A program made the translations under genes and the position numbers. A model generated the notes under the pieces. The model saw nothing but the letters and a program-made list of their open reading frames with translations, did not search any database and was not told the origin of the DNA. Shown in pieces: positions 43,936-55,499 of a stretch of DNA of 64,000 bases (position 1 is its first letter; the number at the start of each line of letters is the position of its first letter). Origin of the DNA: Aradus depressus (Eukaryota; Arthropoda; Insecta; Hemiptera; Aradidae); NCBI GenBank assembly GCA_963662175.1, contig OY759215.1:13319079-13383078 (forward strand), read 5' to 3'.

Positions 43936-45316
43936 AAAAAACTTGGTTATAATGAAATTTAAAATAAATGTTGCTCCCCATCCCCTGGTTTAGGTCATAT
44001 TGATTTAATTATAAATAGTTTTATAAACAATTAGGTGAGTACAAAATCAGAGTAGTGATTATGTTTGATTGGAGGATAGTTGACGCTACAGTATAGCTAA
44101 TGTAGAAAGGTACGGAGAGCTCACGCAAACAGTTTTATCTGTTCGATAGTGCACACGTCAACCCTAGCATGCACAGTGCATTGCACACACCTCTGCACTA
44201 TCTTACCAGCGTAAAGTTTAAATGTACTTTTGGTACAACTTCTAAAACATTAATTCTGTTAATTTGCGTTTATGTCACTCTAGTTCTTACTTTATGGCAA
44301 ATTTCATTTTTTAATATATTTTAATCTGGCAGGTAAACCTGTTGTGAGTAACTTCGAGTATTTTTACTAAGCTCATCCCTGCATACACTCAAGGGGCCTA
44401 AAAACTTATAAAGCCCGTAAGACTGGGGTTAATAGCCGTTCAAGATCCCCTCTCAAGATAATAGCACAACCAAGACCTCCAAGAATAGTATCTAGTCTCA
44501 ACATCATAGCCAGCCACTCTATTCCCTTGACCACCACCAATACTCTTACTCAGCTTTTTGGCATTCCATGTCGATTTTTGTATTCTGGGATAAAAAGTAA
44601 TGAAAAACGTATTTTTTTATATTTTCTACAATCCATCTTATTTTTTAATTTCAAATTCCTTTTTAAAAAAAATAAAAAAAAACTCTGGGTAAAGAATAAA
44701 ACGACTACTAGTCTTCCGATGAATCCATCCGCTGGCCATTTAAAAAGGTTCTGGAGACTCCGAAAGAGATGCTTATCTGAAGGGGTATGTCGGGAGAATA
44801 CCGTGGCTAACTTTACTTACACTACATAAGTTGTGAAATTGTAGTCTCTCTTGCAATGTGAGCTCTCGCATTGTTTTCGTGGAATGAAACTGCGCGCCTA
44901 TTGACAAGAGAAAGACTTTTTTTTCCCCATAGTTGACTTCAAACGTTCGGAATCCTAGTTTACAGAATTGGAGTTTCGCCGTGGTTAAACCAATGCCGTG
45001 ATCCAATCTGCCCTTCTTCATAAATTTCTACCTCTTTTCGGTGTCTAGTTTTTTTTTTTTAACTCTCATTTTAAAATGTAAGCTAGAGAGAAAATCTGTG
45101 TTTTTTCCTCCACCATATTGGATGAAAAAGTCCCTTTTCCTCAATTATAATAGTAACAGGAAACGTCATAAGAATGTATCTATTAAGATAGCTGATAAAT
45201 TAGATACATAAAAAGATATTAACATGAGCTAGCATTCTAAGGCCGAGAGTCTGACAGACATGGATTAGAGTTAACAGTACTACTAAAAGATAAAATGAAA
45301 TGAATAAATAAAAACA
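43936..45316. other. Unassigned intronic stretch
   Basis: Small open frames at 44527-44829 and 44773-45021 overlap on opposite strands and show no domain. Confidence 0.4.
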
Positions 45317-45613
45317 TTAAGGCGTAGTCAAGGTCCACGCCGTAGATTTTCCGTGAAAACGTCGTTTTTCATTTTCTTTTCGATGCTGCCGTAGCTCTTG
45401 CATTTGCTCGGCACTAGACTTTTTAGGTTTTTTAAATTCCTTTTGATGCGAGCTTTCCTCTGATTTGCGTTTTCTATAATTCCGCGCATATTTACGATTC
45501 ATATGAGACGACATCTTTAATTTTTTTGCAATTTTAAATTTAATACCGATTTTTACATGTACTTCGGCTAATATTTTTATTGTTTCACTTTGAGTCCTAG
45601 TAGTGCTCCTCAA
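45317..45613 (-). other. Open frame for a basic Lys/Arg/Glu-rich peptide, possibly transposon-derived
   Basis: 98 codons. The middle reads HMNRKYARNYRKRKSEESSH and KKPKKSSAEQMQELRQHRKE. Basic motifs of the SAExMxELRxxRK type occur in N-terminal parts of several arthropod transposon proteins, including Helitron-like ones, but the match is too short to assign. Upstream DNA (45614-45850) is richer in CpG and has no SINEs, as might be expected of a promoter or 5' UTR. It could also be a small unknown gene. Confidence 0.35.
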
Positions 45614-46619
45614 GCTTTTTACAATGATACCCGAATCAACGTCCTATCTAAACGCGTTATCACGCTACACTAATTTCTAATTTTACACAACGCTAATTCG
45701 CAACAATCATCCGCCGGTGCCCACACTAGCCCGCTAACGTCACAGGCAAAACAAACACTGCACAACAAACACGTACAGACATGCTCTATCCATGGTACCT
45801 CAACCGTTGTTATCGCATTATTAGTCTCGTAGTTATTATCGATTTAAATCTGACGGTATTTTGTAACAGAAGAATGTTTGACCGGCTATCACTGTGCTTA
45901 ACGAGCGAATAGACTTTTTCACGTCAATACTTGAAAATATGAGTACAAAGTCGAGTTCCTTAATAAAAAAAACCCTGAAGCCCTTGGTGACTCTTTCTAG
46001 AAAAGTCTGGTTCGCTAAGTAACCTATATATTTTTCGAATCATCCATCTTGAACATTCCTACATTATGCCAGCAAGCTGCAGCGTGTTATTTGACGCTAT
46101 TACGCTATAGTCATTCAGCGCTGGTTATTACTACCGGTAGTTATTTCTGATAACTCCATCAGGGATTCAAACTATACATTATTAGCCAAAATAAAAACAC
46201 ATAATAAAGAGTAATTTATCTATTGACAGACCATTCACGTGGCTATTATATCTAATCACCTATTGTCCTCTTGTTTAACATACATTTTTCAAAAAAAAAA
46301 AAATAATAATAGTAATGTTCTTTCTTGAATGCACTTGCAGAGAATGTTTTTTTCACAGTAAATAACTTATTGTTCTCAAAATGACCTCAAATTTCTTGTT
46401 AATAATTGAGAAAATTGGTAATTATTAGCGTTGAAATCTCTCCTCCGCCCACCTTTTGTTTCAAAATATCATTTGTTTTCAAGAAAACATTCTTTTTTTG
46501 TCTCTCTTTTGCATAAAACCCTTCCGAACATTTTTTTCGTCGAAAAGTGGCCCCAAGATCCAGTCCTAGATGCGAAACTAACCTGGGGCTTACACTAATT
46601 CCAAACATTAAGGGATGGT
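45614..46619. other. Unassigned intronic stretch
   Basis: The first 240 bp is relatively rich in C, A and CpG; the rest is AT-rich. No gene seen. Confidence 0.4.
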
Positions 46620-46830
46620 TCTGAGTCTGGAATCGGGCTCATGTCCTTCAGAGACGTACGATGTCTGGTTCTCATTAAAGACCCCTATTCTAAGTAACTA
46701 AACCTGAGTAGGCAAAATATGGTCTCTCTCAGTAGTGTCTGGTTCATTTCCACCAGAGTGGTGAAAGAGCGCTCTGGTAGTAGGCGATATGACCTCATAG
46801 TTAAAGCCCGGGCATGTGTCATAATAATTA
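46620..46830 (+). repeat. SINE-A 3' half
   Basis: GATGTCTGGTTCTCATTAAA, TTTCCACCAGAGTGGTGAAA, GAGCGCTCTGGTAGTAGGCG and CCCGGGCATGTGTCATAATA. Confidence 0.85.
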
Positions 46831-47714
46831 AATCCAGATTCACATATGCATAGACCATACTTCTCACCTTTCCTTACCTGTTATTCACCTCCGTAAATAT
46901 ATTAAGCAAAATATTAATGAACCCTGCGCAATGTCATAGATTAGACAAAGAGTTCTATCTTGTACGAATATTGTAACCGATTCATTTGTATAGAATCTAT
47001 TTGTAACGTTGGATTAATTAAAAGTTCAGAAGTATCGATAAGTAAAACATTAATGATGTATTTAAGCACGAGTACATGATGTGGTCCAAGACTACATATT
47101 ACACTATAATAGAGATCATAAGTTGAACCTGCTGAGTGGTAGGGGGGAGTTATTTCGCCTAATATCGTTCTACAGTATTCCTGCACCGAGTTACAACAAT
47201 AATGAAATACTGTTGATAGTTTTCCCTAAAAAAATAAATATTTACCTATCTTTATTATATTTATTTATTCATCTGTATTAACAACAATATCATTTTATTC
47301 CTGTCAATAACAAAATTTATTTTGTCAAAGGAAACTTTGAATTTTTAAATAAAAAAAAACTCACCTCTTCATAGGACATGACTGGGACACTTATTAAACT
47401 GTACACCGCACTCACAACCAAGATCAACATTAAAGAAACTTAAGTATGTTTTTTACCGTGCAGTAAACGAGCCCTGGCTGGTAGGAATATACAGGGAACT
47501 GGAGTCTGGGCTGTAGAATGCTGAAGAACGTCTGCTACCCCGTGGCTTCTGAAATACAACAAATCCACTCTAGATATCACAAGCCACAATCTACGAGTAT
47601 TTTTCCTTTCTATTATCTGGATGAGAGTCAATTACGGACGCCTGGTCCACTTATATGTAACACATTCTATTCAAAATTAGCAACTTTAGAGTGACACATC
47701 CAGATATGATTTAT
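46831..47714. other. Unassigned intronic stretch
   Basis: Nothing recognised. Confidence 0.4.
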
Positions 47715-47815
47715 GTCATTTTTTATTTAGGTTGTAAAATATGAAATTCTGGTTAAAACTCAGCTTCGAATTTTTGACTGCTCTCATAACTTCCCTCATA
47801 CCGCTGAGGAAGTAA
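47715..47815 (+). repeat. Family C tail fragment
   Basis: GTTGTAAAATATGAAATTCT, CTTCGAATTTTTGACTGCTC and CATAACTTCCCTCATACCGC with a terminal GAGGAAGT. Confidence 0.75.
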
Positions 47816-48205
47816 AACAACATGATGTGGTGTAAAGTACTTGAGGTGAATGTTGGTCCGTTAGGTAGTTCAGTGAAGGATATTCTGACTCCACGCAAAA
47901 TTGTTTTTGGTTGTCATGAGAAAGCGGCTGACGTTTTTGAAACAGATTGTACCATGCGTCTCTCTCCCCGTCCATTTCGAGAACTAACCTCAAGAATGTA
48001 CTCTCTCCTTGATACATACTAGATTTACAACGTACATCATTGATTGTACTCTGATAAGAGGTTGAATCAGTTACTGCTCTCCGTCAACCACGACTACCTC
48101 TGATTCAAATCTGTTGTATATTTATATGAATGTTTGATAAAAAAAATCGGATTTTATGATTTGCCGCTGACTGTAATAATAGTGTTTTTTTGTTATTGTG
48201 TGCAG
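47816..48205. other. 3' end of the large hdc intron
   Basis: Two overlapping opposed open frames (47796-48022) without a domain. The stretch ends in the T-rich acceptor region before TGTGTGCAG (48197-48205). Confidence 0.5.
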
Positions 48206-48394
48206 GTGAAGACAGAGAACAGGATCCAGTACTTGTCCTGTGTGTGCATGCGATGTCTGGAAGCCTGGTCCCCGGGCACCAAGACACGCTGCAGGTTCTG
48301 TAAGACCAACTGGGACGGCTCTTCTCTAGTGCTGGGCACCATGTACTCCTTCGATATTTTCGCAGCCATGCCCTGCTGCACCGAGAGACTTAAG
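48206..48394 (+). CDS. hdc: headcase, internal coding exon (63 codons)
   Basis: Continues the Headcase domain: VKTENRIQYLSCVCMRCLEA, RCRFCKTNWDGSSLVLGTMY and SFDIFAAMPCCTERLK. The Cys pairs (CVCMRC, CRFC, PCC) are evenly spaced, as in a zinc-binding fold, and the LVLGTMYSFDIFAAMPCC block is the most conserved part of the family. Acceptor GTGTGCAG|GTG, donor AAG|GTGACC, phase 0 on both sides. Confidence 0.93.
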
Positions 48395-50412
48395 GTGACC
48401 AGCACTATCACTCAGCATAAGTTAACATAAGCAAGTTGTTAAAGTGGCCTTCTTCAGCTGTTCTTGTGGATGGTTGGTTGGTTTATTTGGGGCGAACAAC
48501 TTCTAAGGTTATTATCGCCCTATCTGGTTATATTTCTTGTACTTATTGAATCAGGGCATTCTTTATACAAATGACGAAAACGAAAACAGCCGTAATGGGA
48601 TCTCACAGGAAGCCAGGGAGGCTAGAAAAAAAACCATAAAAAAGTGTGTTGAGGTTCCTAGGCACAAGCCATCCCAACTTTTATAGCCATGTAGGACGTC
48701 TAGGCATTGAAAGTTCCTACCCCTTCCTTGGGCGTTTGGGGAGATACAAAAATGTACCTACTCTATTTAAATTAAGATAGAGGTATTTAACGAGTACTTG
48801 ATTATTCACAGGCTCGAGATCGCCAAAGTCTTATTCAAACTTTCAGATGAAAAAAACCTGAATGATTATAGTGATCTTTATTTGACTTTTCTGTTAAATT
48901 TCTGAGTTGCTCCGTCGGAAAGTGATTAGAAAAAAAAGTAATATGCATATATATACAGGAAGGGATGGGGGACTTAACAGGGGTAAAACGGCTTTGAGCA
49001 ATTACTAGTGAGTAGCAGAGGGGATGGTAAAAATTTCCTGGGAGGTGGATGTCTTTGATGCAAAGCAGAACACCGCTAACGCAATCAGTAGCAAAAGCAT
49101 GCTGCAAGGGAGAGACAAGTAGATTACACAATTAGTAAATAAATTAGAGGGAGAAGAGTGGGGTGGGATCAGGCATGACACAGACAAGTATTAAAAACTT
49201 GACTTTCTTTTGATGTTGTTGCTTTTTTTGGAGGGAGGTAAGTCAGATTGTCATCAAGAGTCTAATCATCCGGCCCAAGACTGACTCACTACTAAATTAC
49301 TTTTTATTGAAAAAGAAAAAATATATATATATTTATATATATACCTTTTTTTCAGAAAGATTCTTCCTCTAAAGAAAAGAGGAATGATTAAATTTGCCCC
49401 CACTGATGTAGCTGGAAGGACGGAGAGAGGTCAGGTCGTCTAATGTACATTCTTGAAGGGGACTGGCTTGTTACCTTCTGGTCATCTTTGATCCCAGAGC
49501 CACTCGCCCAGTGATCTCCTTGAGATCTCCCCCTTTTCAGAGAAGGGCTCAGACAGATAAAGCCCACCCATACACAAAGTGGAGAAGAATCACCAAATGT
49601 CTCCTTACTTTTGCCCCCTCCCCTCCATATGATCAAAGTCAAACATGATCCACAAGATGGCTGGCTCTATTTTTTCTTATTGTGCCCTTTCTTTTTGTAT
49701 TCTGCCCACAACTCATTGAAATACGTATACAAGTAAACACAAGTACTACTTTGAATATTAGTCAAAACAAAATTACTCATGAGAATATTTCAAAAAGAGA
49801 AATTTTCTTTAATAAAGGGCAAAAATAAATTGCATAAAGTAATTTCAGACAACGATAAAGTTTATTTTCGAAAGCAGAGCTCTTTTTTTTATTCAAATAT
49901 AGAAATCGTTAAAAATGTTCATTTCGACTAATTTGATGCCTAGAATAAGAAATTGCAAAAATCTCAATGTTGTCTGACCGCTCGTCCGTTACGCTAAAAT
50001 TGTAACCATTTGACCTCCGGAACTAGCGAAAGGACATTGACGAAATTAGCAGGGGATTTTCAGTCTGGCATCCCATTCGTCATAGTATGATTTGCAATTT
50101 ACCCGACAGGAGAACTAGTTACTCATAAAGGATTTAACAGAAACTATGAATGACCATATCGATCCAATTCCTGCTCCTTTTGTCATATGTTAAATGTTCT
50201 TGGAATTTTAAGTTTCTTCGTTTCGGACGTAAAGATAGGACAAAGTCCTTCATCCATTTTCTTCCCATTCCTCTTGAAGAAGGCCACAAATATTATAGGA
50301 ACTTACATTAGTGCTATGTGTTATCTAAAACATTATTGTGTCTATTGAAACTTGCAGTTCTTCTCAGATATTAATTTATTTTTAATGTGAGTTTGCCTCT
50401 GTTATGTTGCAG
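48395..50412 (+). other. hdc intron, 2,018 bp
   Basis: Donor GTGACC, acceptor TTATGTTGCAG. It has a SINE-A scrap at about 48750-48835 (GGTATTTAACGAGTACTTGA, CACAGGCTCGAGATCG) and a short TA run at 49320-49342. Otherwise unassigned; small open frames on the minus strand show no domain. Confidence 0.85.
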
Positions 50413-50574
50413 TGTAACAATTGCGCTCAGCCCCTGCTCCTGCCTCATCAGCGTCTCAACTTTTTCTCGGACTATTCGCACCGGGTGAGTTGCCCCCATT
50501 GCGGGATCCAGGACTGGCACTTCGTCAAACCGTTCATGTACTGCTACGACCGTCGGGACTCGGAGATGCCATAG
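50413..50574 (+). CDS. hdc: headcase, last recognised coding exon (53 codons and stop)
   Basis: Completes the Headcase domain: CNNCAQPLLLPHQRLNFFSD, YSHRVSCPHCGIQDWHFVKP and FMYCYDRRDSEMP, then TAG at 50572-50574. CNNC and CPHC add two more metal-binding pairs. The family ends close to the FVKP...CY motif in several animals, so this stop is credible. Two oddities are listed as findings: an in-frame open extension after the stop, and a strong donor-like GTGAGT at 50485 inside the exon. Confidence 0.92.
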   Translation, partial: CNNCAQPLLLPHQRLNFFSDYSHRVSCPHCGIQDWHFVKPFMYCYDRRDSEMP

Positions 50575-50685
50575 CACAAGGAGGGAGGCTCCGAGGAGGA
50601 ACGAGCCCGGGCCGTCACTCGACTCATTCAGGCCACTTGGGCCTCTGACATTACCAATAGTATGCTCTCCCTCACAGTCGCCTAG
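50575..50685 (+). other. In-frame extension after the hdc stop (36 codons and second stop)
   Basis: Reading on from the TAG gives HKEGGSEEERARAVTRLIQA and TWASDITNSMLSLTVA before a second TAG (50683-50685). The G+C-rich composition of the exon continues to about 50705 and then falls sharply. C follows the stop directly, a leaky context, and two short hairpins can form downstream (GGCTC 50587-50591 with GAGCC 50603-50607; AGGCC 50630-50634 with GGCCT 50640-50644). Drosophila hdc is a known case of stop-codon readthrough. It may equally be ordinary 3' UTR. Confidence 0.4.
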
Positions 50686-50810
50686 AGATCGCTGCGGCCG
50701 CAACACCACAAACCTAACTGAAATATGGGCAAACTCCAGGGGTTCAAAGCGGTAACAGTCATCCTATATGTTAAGATCTTTTTATATTTGGTGTATTTTA
50801 AATAAATAAA
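50686..50810 (+). terminator. hdc 3' UTR with overlapping polyadenylation signals
   Basis: AATAAATAAA at 50801-50810 holds two AATAAA signals about 230 bp after the stop. A short 3' UTR ending near 50830 is possible; further downstream signals exist in the AT-rich DNA, so the true end is unknown. Confidence 0.5.
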
Positions 50811-50999
50811 AAATTTTATAATTGAAGTTTCCCATAGCAAAGGCGCCTCGTTCTCTGTGTTACTAATGACGACCAAAACGTTGTTTCTTAAAATGAGCTT
50901 ACAGTAGAAGCGTCAATCTAACGAGCAGTCGTACTGATCTACTGATCTGCCCCGGACTGTCAGAAGGAAAACTAATAAAATAAATAAAACAAAGAACTT
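50811..50999. other. Downstream flank of hdc
   Basis: No gene seen. Confidence 0.4.
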
Positions 51000-51180
51000 G
51001 TTAAACATTTATATTGTCAAATTCCACAAAAAATAAATACATAAGTTTACCGGTTTCAACTTACGCCATCGTCAGAGGTCGTCACTTTTGAACGTTGTGC
51101 TAACTAGAGCGTAAGTCGAAACCGGTACACTTTATGTATATATTTCAGTGAAATTAGTTATTAGTTTAAAAAGTTTTTTG
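51000..51180 (-). repeat. Penelope terminal-repeat relic with inverted ends
   Basis: ACCGGTTTCAACTTACGC (about 51050) and GCGTAAGTCGAAACCGGT (about 51110) are inverted copies, flanked by ATTCCACAAAAAATAAATAC and its weak complement. The left copy carries both hammerhead boxes on the minus strand (51053-51075). Confidence 0.75.
51053..51075 (-). ncRNA. Hammerhead-like core with both boxes intact
   Basis: CTGACGA, short hairpin segment, GAAAC, followed by CGGT. Same layout as 11883-11906 although the flanking sequence is diverged. Confidence 0.55.
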
Positions 51181-52139
51181 TTTTTATTTTACTGTTGAAA
51201 AGTTCTGATATTATCTAAGCATCTGACGAACGATACACATCCAATATTACAATTGTTTGACTCTTCAGAACGACTTTTCTTTAGAATCCGCTTCCTTAGT
51301 TCAATGTCCCGGAGTGGGGAGTCATCTATGGGAAAAGTTAGCTGAAACGGAACACATAGGATTCATCGTATCGGATGTTTTCACAAAGGTGTAATTCTTC
51401 CTTACGATATTTCCTGTCGATTCCAAACCGCTTCCTCAGGAACGTCCATTGGCCTCTGAAGAAGAGAGATGAAATAGCCTCGATATTCCATCAGAAAGAG
51501 TAACAAAGACAATTGAAAAAACGAAAAAAGCATTCAATTCTCAAATGGACATTATTCTTTCCGAAATAACTTCAAGATTATGGGGCGAATTTCGCTATGG
51601 GATCCTACATTTTTTAGTTTTGTAACATTACAGTAAATCTTAGGATTCTATCTACTATCTTTGTGGATGTATGCTAAAGAAAAAATTAATATGGACCCAT
51701 AACTACAATACATTCAATTTAACAATTAAAAAAATTAGTAATCTACAATATTTCCCATAAATGCATGTCTCAAGGTCGAATATTGAAACTGAAAGATCTC
51801 TTTTGAAATGCTTCATTCAAAACTACTGCTCAAAAACCATATTGGACTGCACTTTTTTCCCCCCCATTTTTCAAGCTGAAATTTACAACAGTATAAAGAA
51901 TTTATACAAGCAAATTTGCTATGGAAGAAAAAAAAAACAATTAAAAAAAAATCAAAAGTTACATTTCGACATTCTCAAAGTAGCGTAGTACTAGACATTA
52001 TGCGGAATAAAAAAACAACTTCATAAAATACTGACATTTGTTTTGTCTATTCAACATGTTTAGGTTTCGTTTTCCATTTATGTGGTTATTGAAAAAGTTG
52101 CTAAAAAAATAGAAAAATAATACTTTGAGATCATTTTTC
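51181..52139. other. Unassigned stretch
   Basis: AT-rich, no gene. Small open frames near 51761-51988 are Lys-rich and composition-driven. Confidence 0.45.
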
Positions 52140-52220
52140 ATACTATTATCGGTAGGGTGGCCTTTCGTCGCTCTGGAGGACATGACACTACTCTGGAAGT
52201 TCTAAATTTTGCCTCAACCG
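52140..52220 (-). repeat. SINE-A scrap
   Basis: TTTCGTCGCTCTGGAGGACA and GGAAGTTCTAAATTTTGCCT. Confidence 0.65.
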
Positions 52221-54059
52221 CGGTTAACAAAGACATCTTGGTTAACGTTGTATCCAGCTGTGGTATCCAAATGAATAAATAATGTATAAATTACTCTCCT
52301 AATGTCAAGTTTCCTCTCGCTGTGGTTCATAGTTATTTTAAAATTTCCAAATTAGAAGTTAAATTTCCCTCAAATTCATAAGAACTTAAGATCTCCAATA
52401 TTAAATACTATTTCCTATATACACTTTTCTGTTTCTATATTCGTTTCTGAGATGTGACCAGCCAAATCTTCTGCTTTATTACATAGTAAAAAAACAATAT
52501 CATAATTAAATGTCAATAACACATTATCTGTATTTATTTTTTAAATAGTGAGTCCTGATACAGGACATTCTCTTGGTTAATATAGAATTTTTCAAGCATA
52601 AATTTTTGAAAACACGTTTATAATAATTATGAATCTTGAGAAATACTATTTAATTTACATGTTTCAATAAGTCAGGATATTTTACAAAAAAAAAAAAAAA
52701 AAATTATGTGAATATGCATCTCAAAACATGGGTTCATATTATTGTTAGTTCCTGAACAAAGCTGTTGCAGCGCGAAAAAAAATGCAACAACACATTTTAT
52801 TAGCACAGTTAACACTTTAAAAGACGGAGACTGAGCCGGTGAAGTGATGGGGATGAGTAAAACATGGTTGAGGGATGGTTGCCTGTCTCGTGCAACCACA
52901 CCCCCCTCCCCCACCACTCGCCCCTACCAAAAGTGTTCCACTTGTTCAAAAGACAATTCGTGAAAAATTGTTTAACTTTAACTAAGGTGTTACGAGTTGA
53001 TAATAATTATTTTTTAAAAAAATGTGTTTTTTGGTGCTGTTTTGGATTTATCAATTTAAAAAAATTAATAATAATAATAACTTTTATTAGAGACGATTTT
53101 TATTGTCAATGTTATTTCAGTTATCTATCTATATATTTGACAAGTGCACATTCGTGTACTGTGCGTAAAGTAGACTAAAATATAAGGTTTATTAAATAAA
53201 TGGCCTTCAAATGCTGCAAAAAGATAATACACTATTTATAAACAGAGAAAATTCACTTTGAAAGTGGATTATTGGGTGAAGAGTCTTTTTTTGGACAAGT
53301 CCCCTTTAAAATGACAATAAGTGAAGTATCTTTTTACGGTATGTAGAAACACAATCCAGGAGAGTGTTCAATTATTGTCACTAAGGAAGAAGATTCACAA
53401 GTATTCAGGACTATGACGGGACAGAGAATTTTACAGACAATTCTCTTCAATTTTCAAAAGTATTATTCAACGATCACCAAGCAGATCCCCTGGAGCAGGA
53501 AGCAGGTTTTAGCTTCAAACAAGCCTCAGCTGTAAGCAAGCAAAAATAAAATTATCCTCTTAGAGTAAAAAAAAATCAGTTGCCTCTTTTTTTAGCTATA
53601 AATGCAAATGTCAAAATTATTCATATTACTCTTTTTCGCTTCATTTTAAACTAAAAAAATTACAATAAATAAAAAGCAGCGTTATATAGAACAATAAGAA
53701 AAAAAATGATCAAGGTAAAATAGAGAAATGCTTTCAAATACATAGAAGGGTGATTTTGCTGGATGCTATTTGGAATCGTGTGATATAAATGAAAATTGTG
53801 AAAAATAATAATAATATTACTTCAAGTTATTATACAATATAATACTATTTGTATCAGAAAAAAAAAAATCATTATTAATAAAATACAATACCTAGCAGAA
53901 GAAAAAGACGTTTCTTTATCAAAATTAATTTAAAAACATCAATAACAGTTATATTAATTATCTTTAATAAAAAATATTTACTAAAACCAATAATAGTAAC
54001 AAAAATAATAACAATATGATCACGAAGGACTATAAATTTATGACAGATTTATTCCCCGC
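52221..54059. other. AT-rich stretch without recognised repeats
   Basis: The minus frame 52672-52917 and plus frame 52864-53178 have no domain. Unlike the hdc intron, this part is free of SINE-A, SINE-B and family C. Confidence 0.5.
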
Positions 54060-54150
54060 TCATAGACAAACTGTTCGTTGTGTCCTGAAGAAAGGACAAG
54101 GATGGATTTGTCCCAAAATATTGTCAAAAAAAATTAATAATAATAAAAAA
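54060..54150 (+). repeat. Penelope terminal-repeat relic
   Basis: TGTGTCCTGAAGAAAGGACA ... TTGTCCCAAAATATTGTCAA is a decayed hammerhead-like core (CTGAAGA, CAAAA) with its hairpin still pairing. Confidence 0.6.
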
Positions 54151-55461
54151 CTACATCTCTGAAATTCTGTATATAATACTTTACCATTGACGTACATTTT
54201 GAAGGGGACTTGGACCCCTTATGAATCTTCACCCGGATTTTTTGTGCTCTGCTTTTTATCTATAATATGCAGTGCTCAATCAACATTTTAGTGTTATATA
54301 TTACTTACATTATAATATCATATATATATATATATATATATAAATATATATTTGTACTATTAAGTGTTGGTTTCTGAAACTGTACATTATTTTGTCTTAA
54401 TTAATTTTTTTCTATTATATTACCGACTTTTAATTAATATTAGAACATTATAAGACTTTAAATACATTAGTTTATCGATAAAATAGTAGGTATATATGCA
54501 CTCTAATATCTAAAAAATAATAATTTCCTTTATTATCGTATTTTTATTTGAGAAATAAAACAAGACATTATTCGTTATGTATTTTTATTTTCACTTCCTA
54601 ATTTTCTTTAAGTGTACAAGAAATTCATCGTGTTGTTTCTATTATTTTTTTTTATTAGAAAATTACATATATTTTTTTCTTTTTAAGCATTATCAAATTA
54701 AGTATATAAAAAAAATTGTTATTACATAAAGTAAGTAAATAATTATTGTTTATAAACTCTGTACAAATAGAATAATAACATTTAAAAAAAAAAGTACATG
54801 CATAAATTTATAAATACATAGTAGAAATAAGTTTTAAATCATGGAGTTTCAATTTGAATATGAAAAAAAAATAATAATACTTACATATTTTAAAGTCTCA
54901 ATAAGATATTTTTGCGCTGATGTGTGCAACTAATAAAATGATTTGCCACTGAGTATTGTCAAGGCAAACAGATCCTCTTCACACTTTACAACCTAGAAAG
55001 ATAAGGCATAACTTAAATTAATATTTATTGATAATATTTCTAATACGGAAGGAGACATTTTCCGAAATAGGAGAAAGGTGGACTAAAAAAAAAACAAATA
55101 AAAAATCTTGTATCTAAATCAAACAATTTAAAATAACAGAAAAAAAGATAGTTCATGATAAAATTCACATTTACTATTCTATTCCAACTTGTAGAATTTC
55201 TCTATATATTTTTAATTATTATTTTATTTTATTTATTTATTTTTGTTAACATTTTGTTCTACAAAGAGAACTTGCTTCTTAAACATCGCAAAAAATATAT
55301 TTTATCGAAGTGCCATTACGTACATTCTCGGAAAAAACATTAAAAATTTAAATAATAACTATAGTAGTATTGCTTAAACATATCTGGAAAAATTTTATTA
55401 GAGCTGAAAGATTATTTTAACGCTCAATTAGTGACATTTATTTTTCATAAATGTATCAAAA

Positions 55462-55499
<38 letters not shown>

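Larger units (their letters stand above)
31177..48205 (+). other. hdc intron, 17,029 bp, repeat-filled
   Basis: Runs from donor GTAATG to acceptor TTATTGTGTGCAG. Both flanking exons are phase 0 and their products join within the same conserved domain (...DCSLE | VKTENRIQYL...). The contents are listed separately below. Confidence 0.85.

Noticed and set aside
50371..50709. 112-codon minus-strand open frame
   Set aside because: Shadow of the G+C-rich hdc exon on the other strand.
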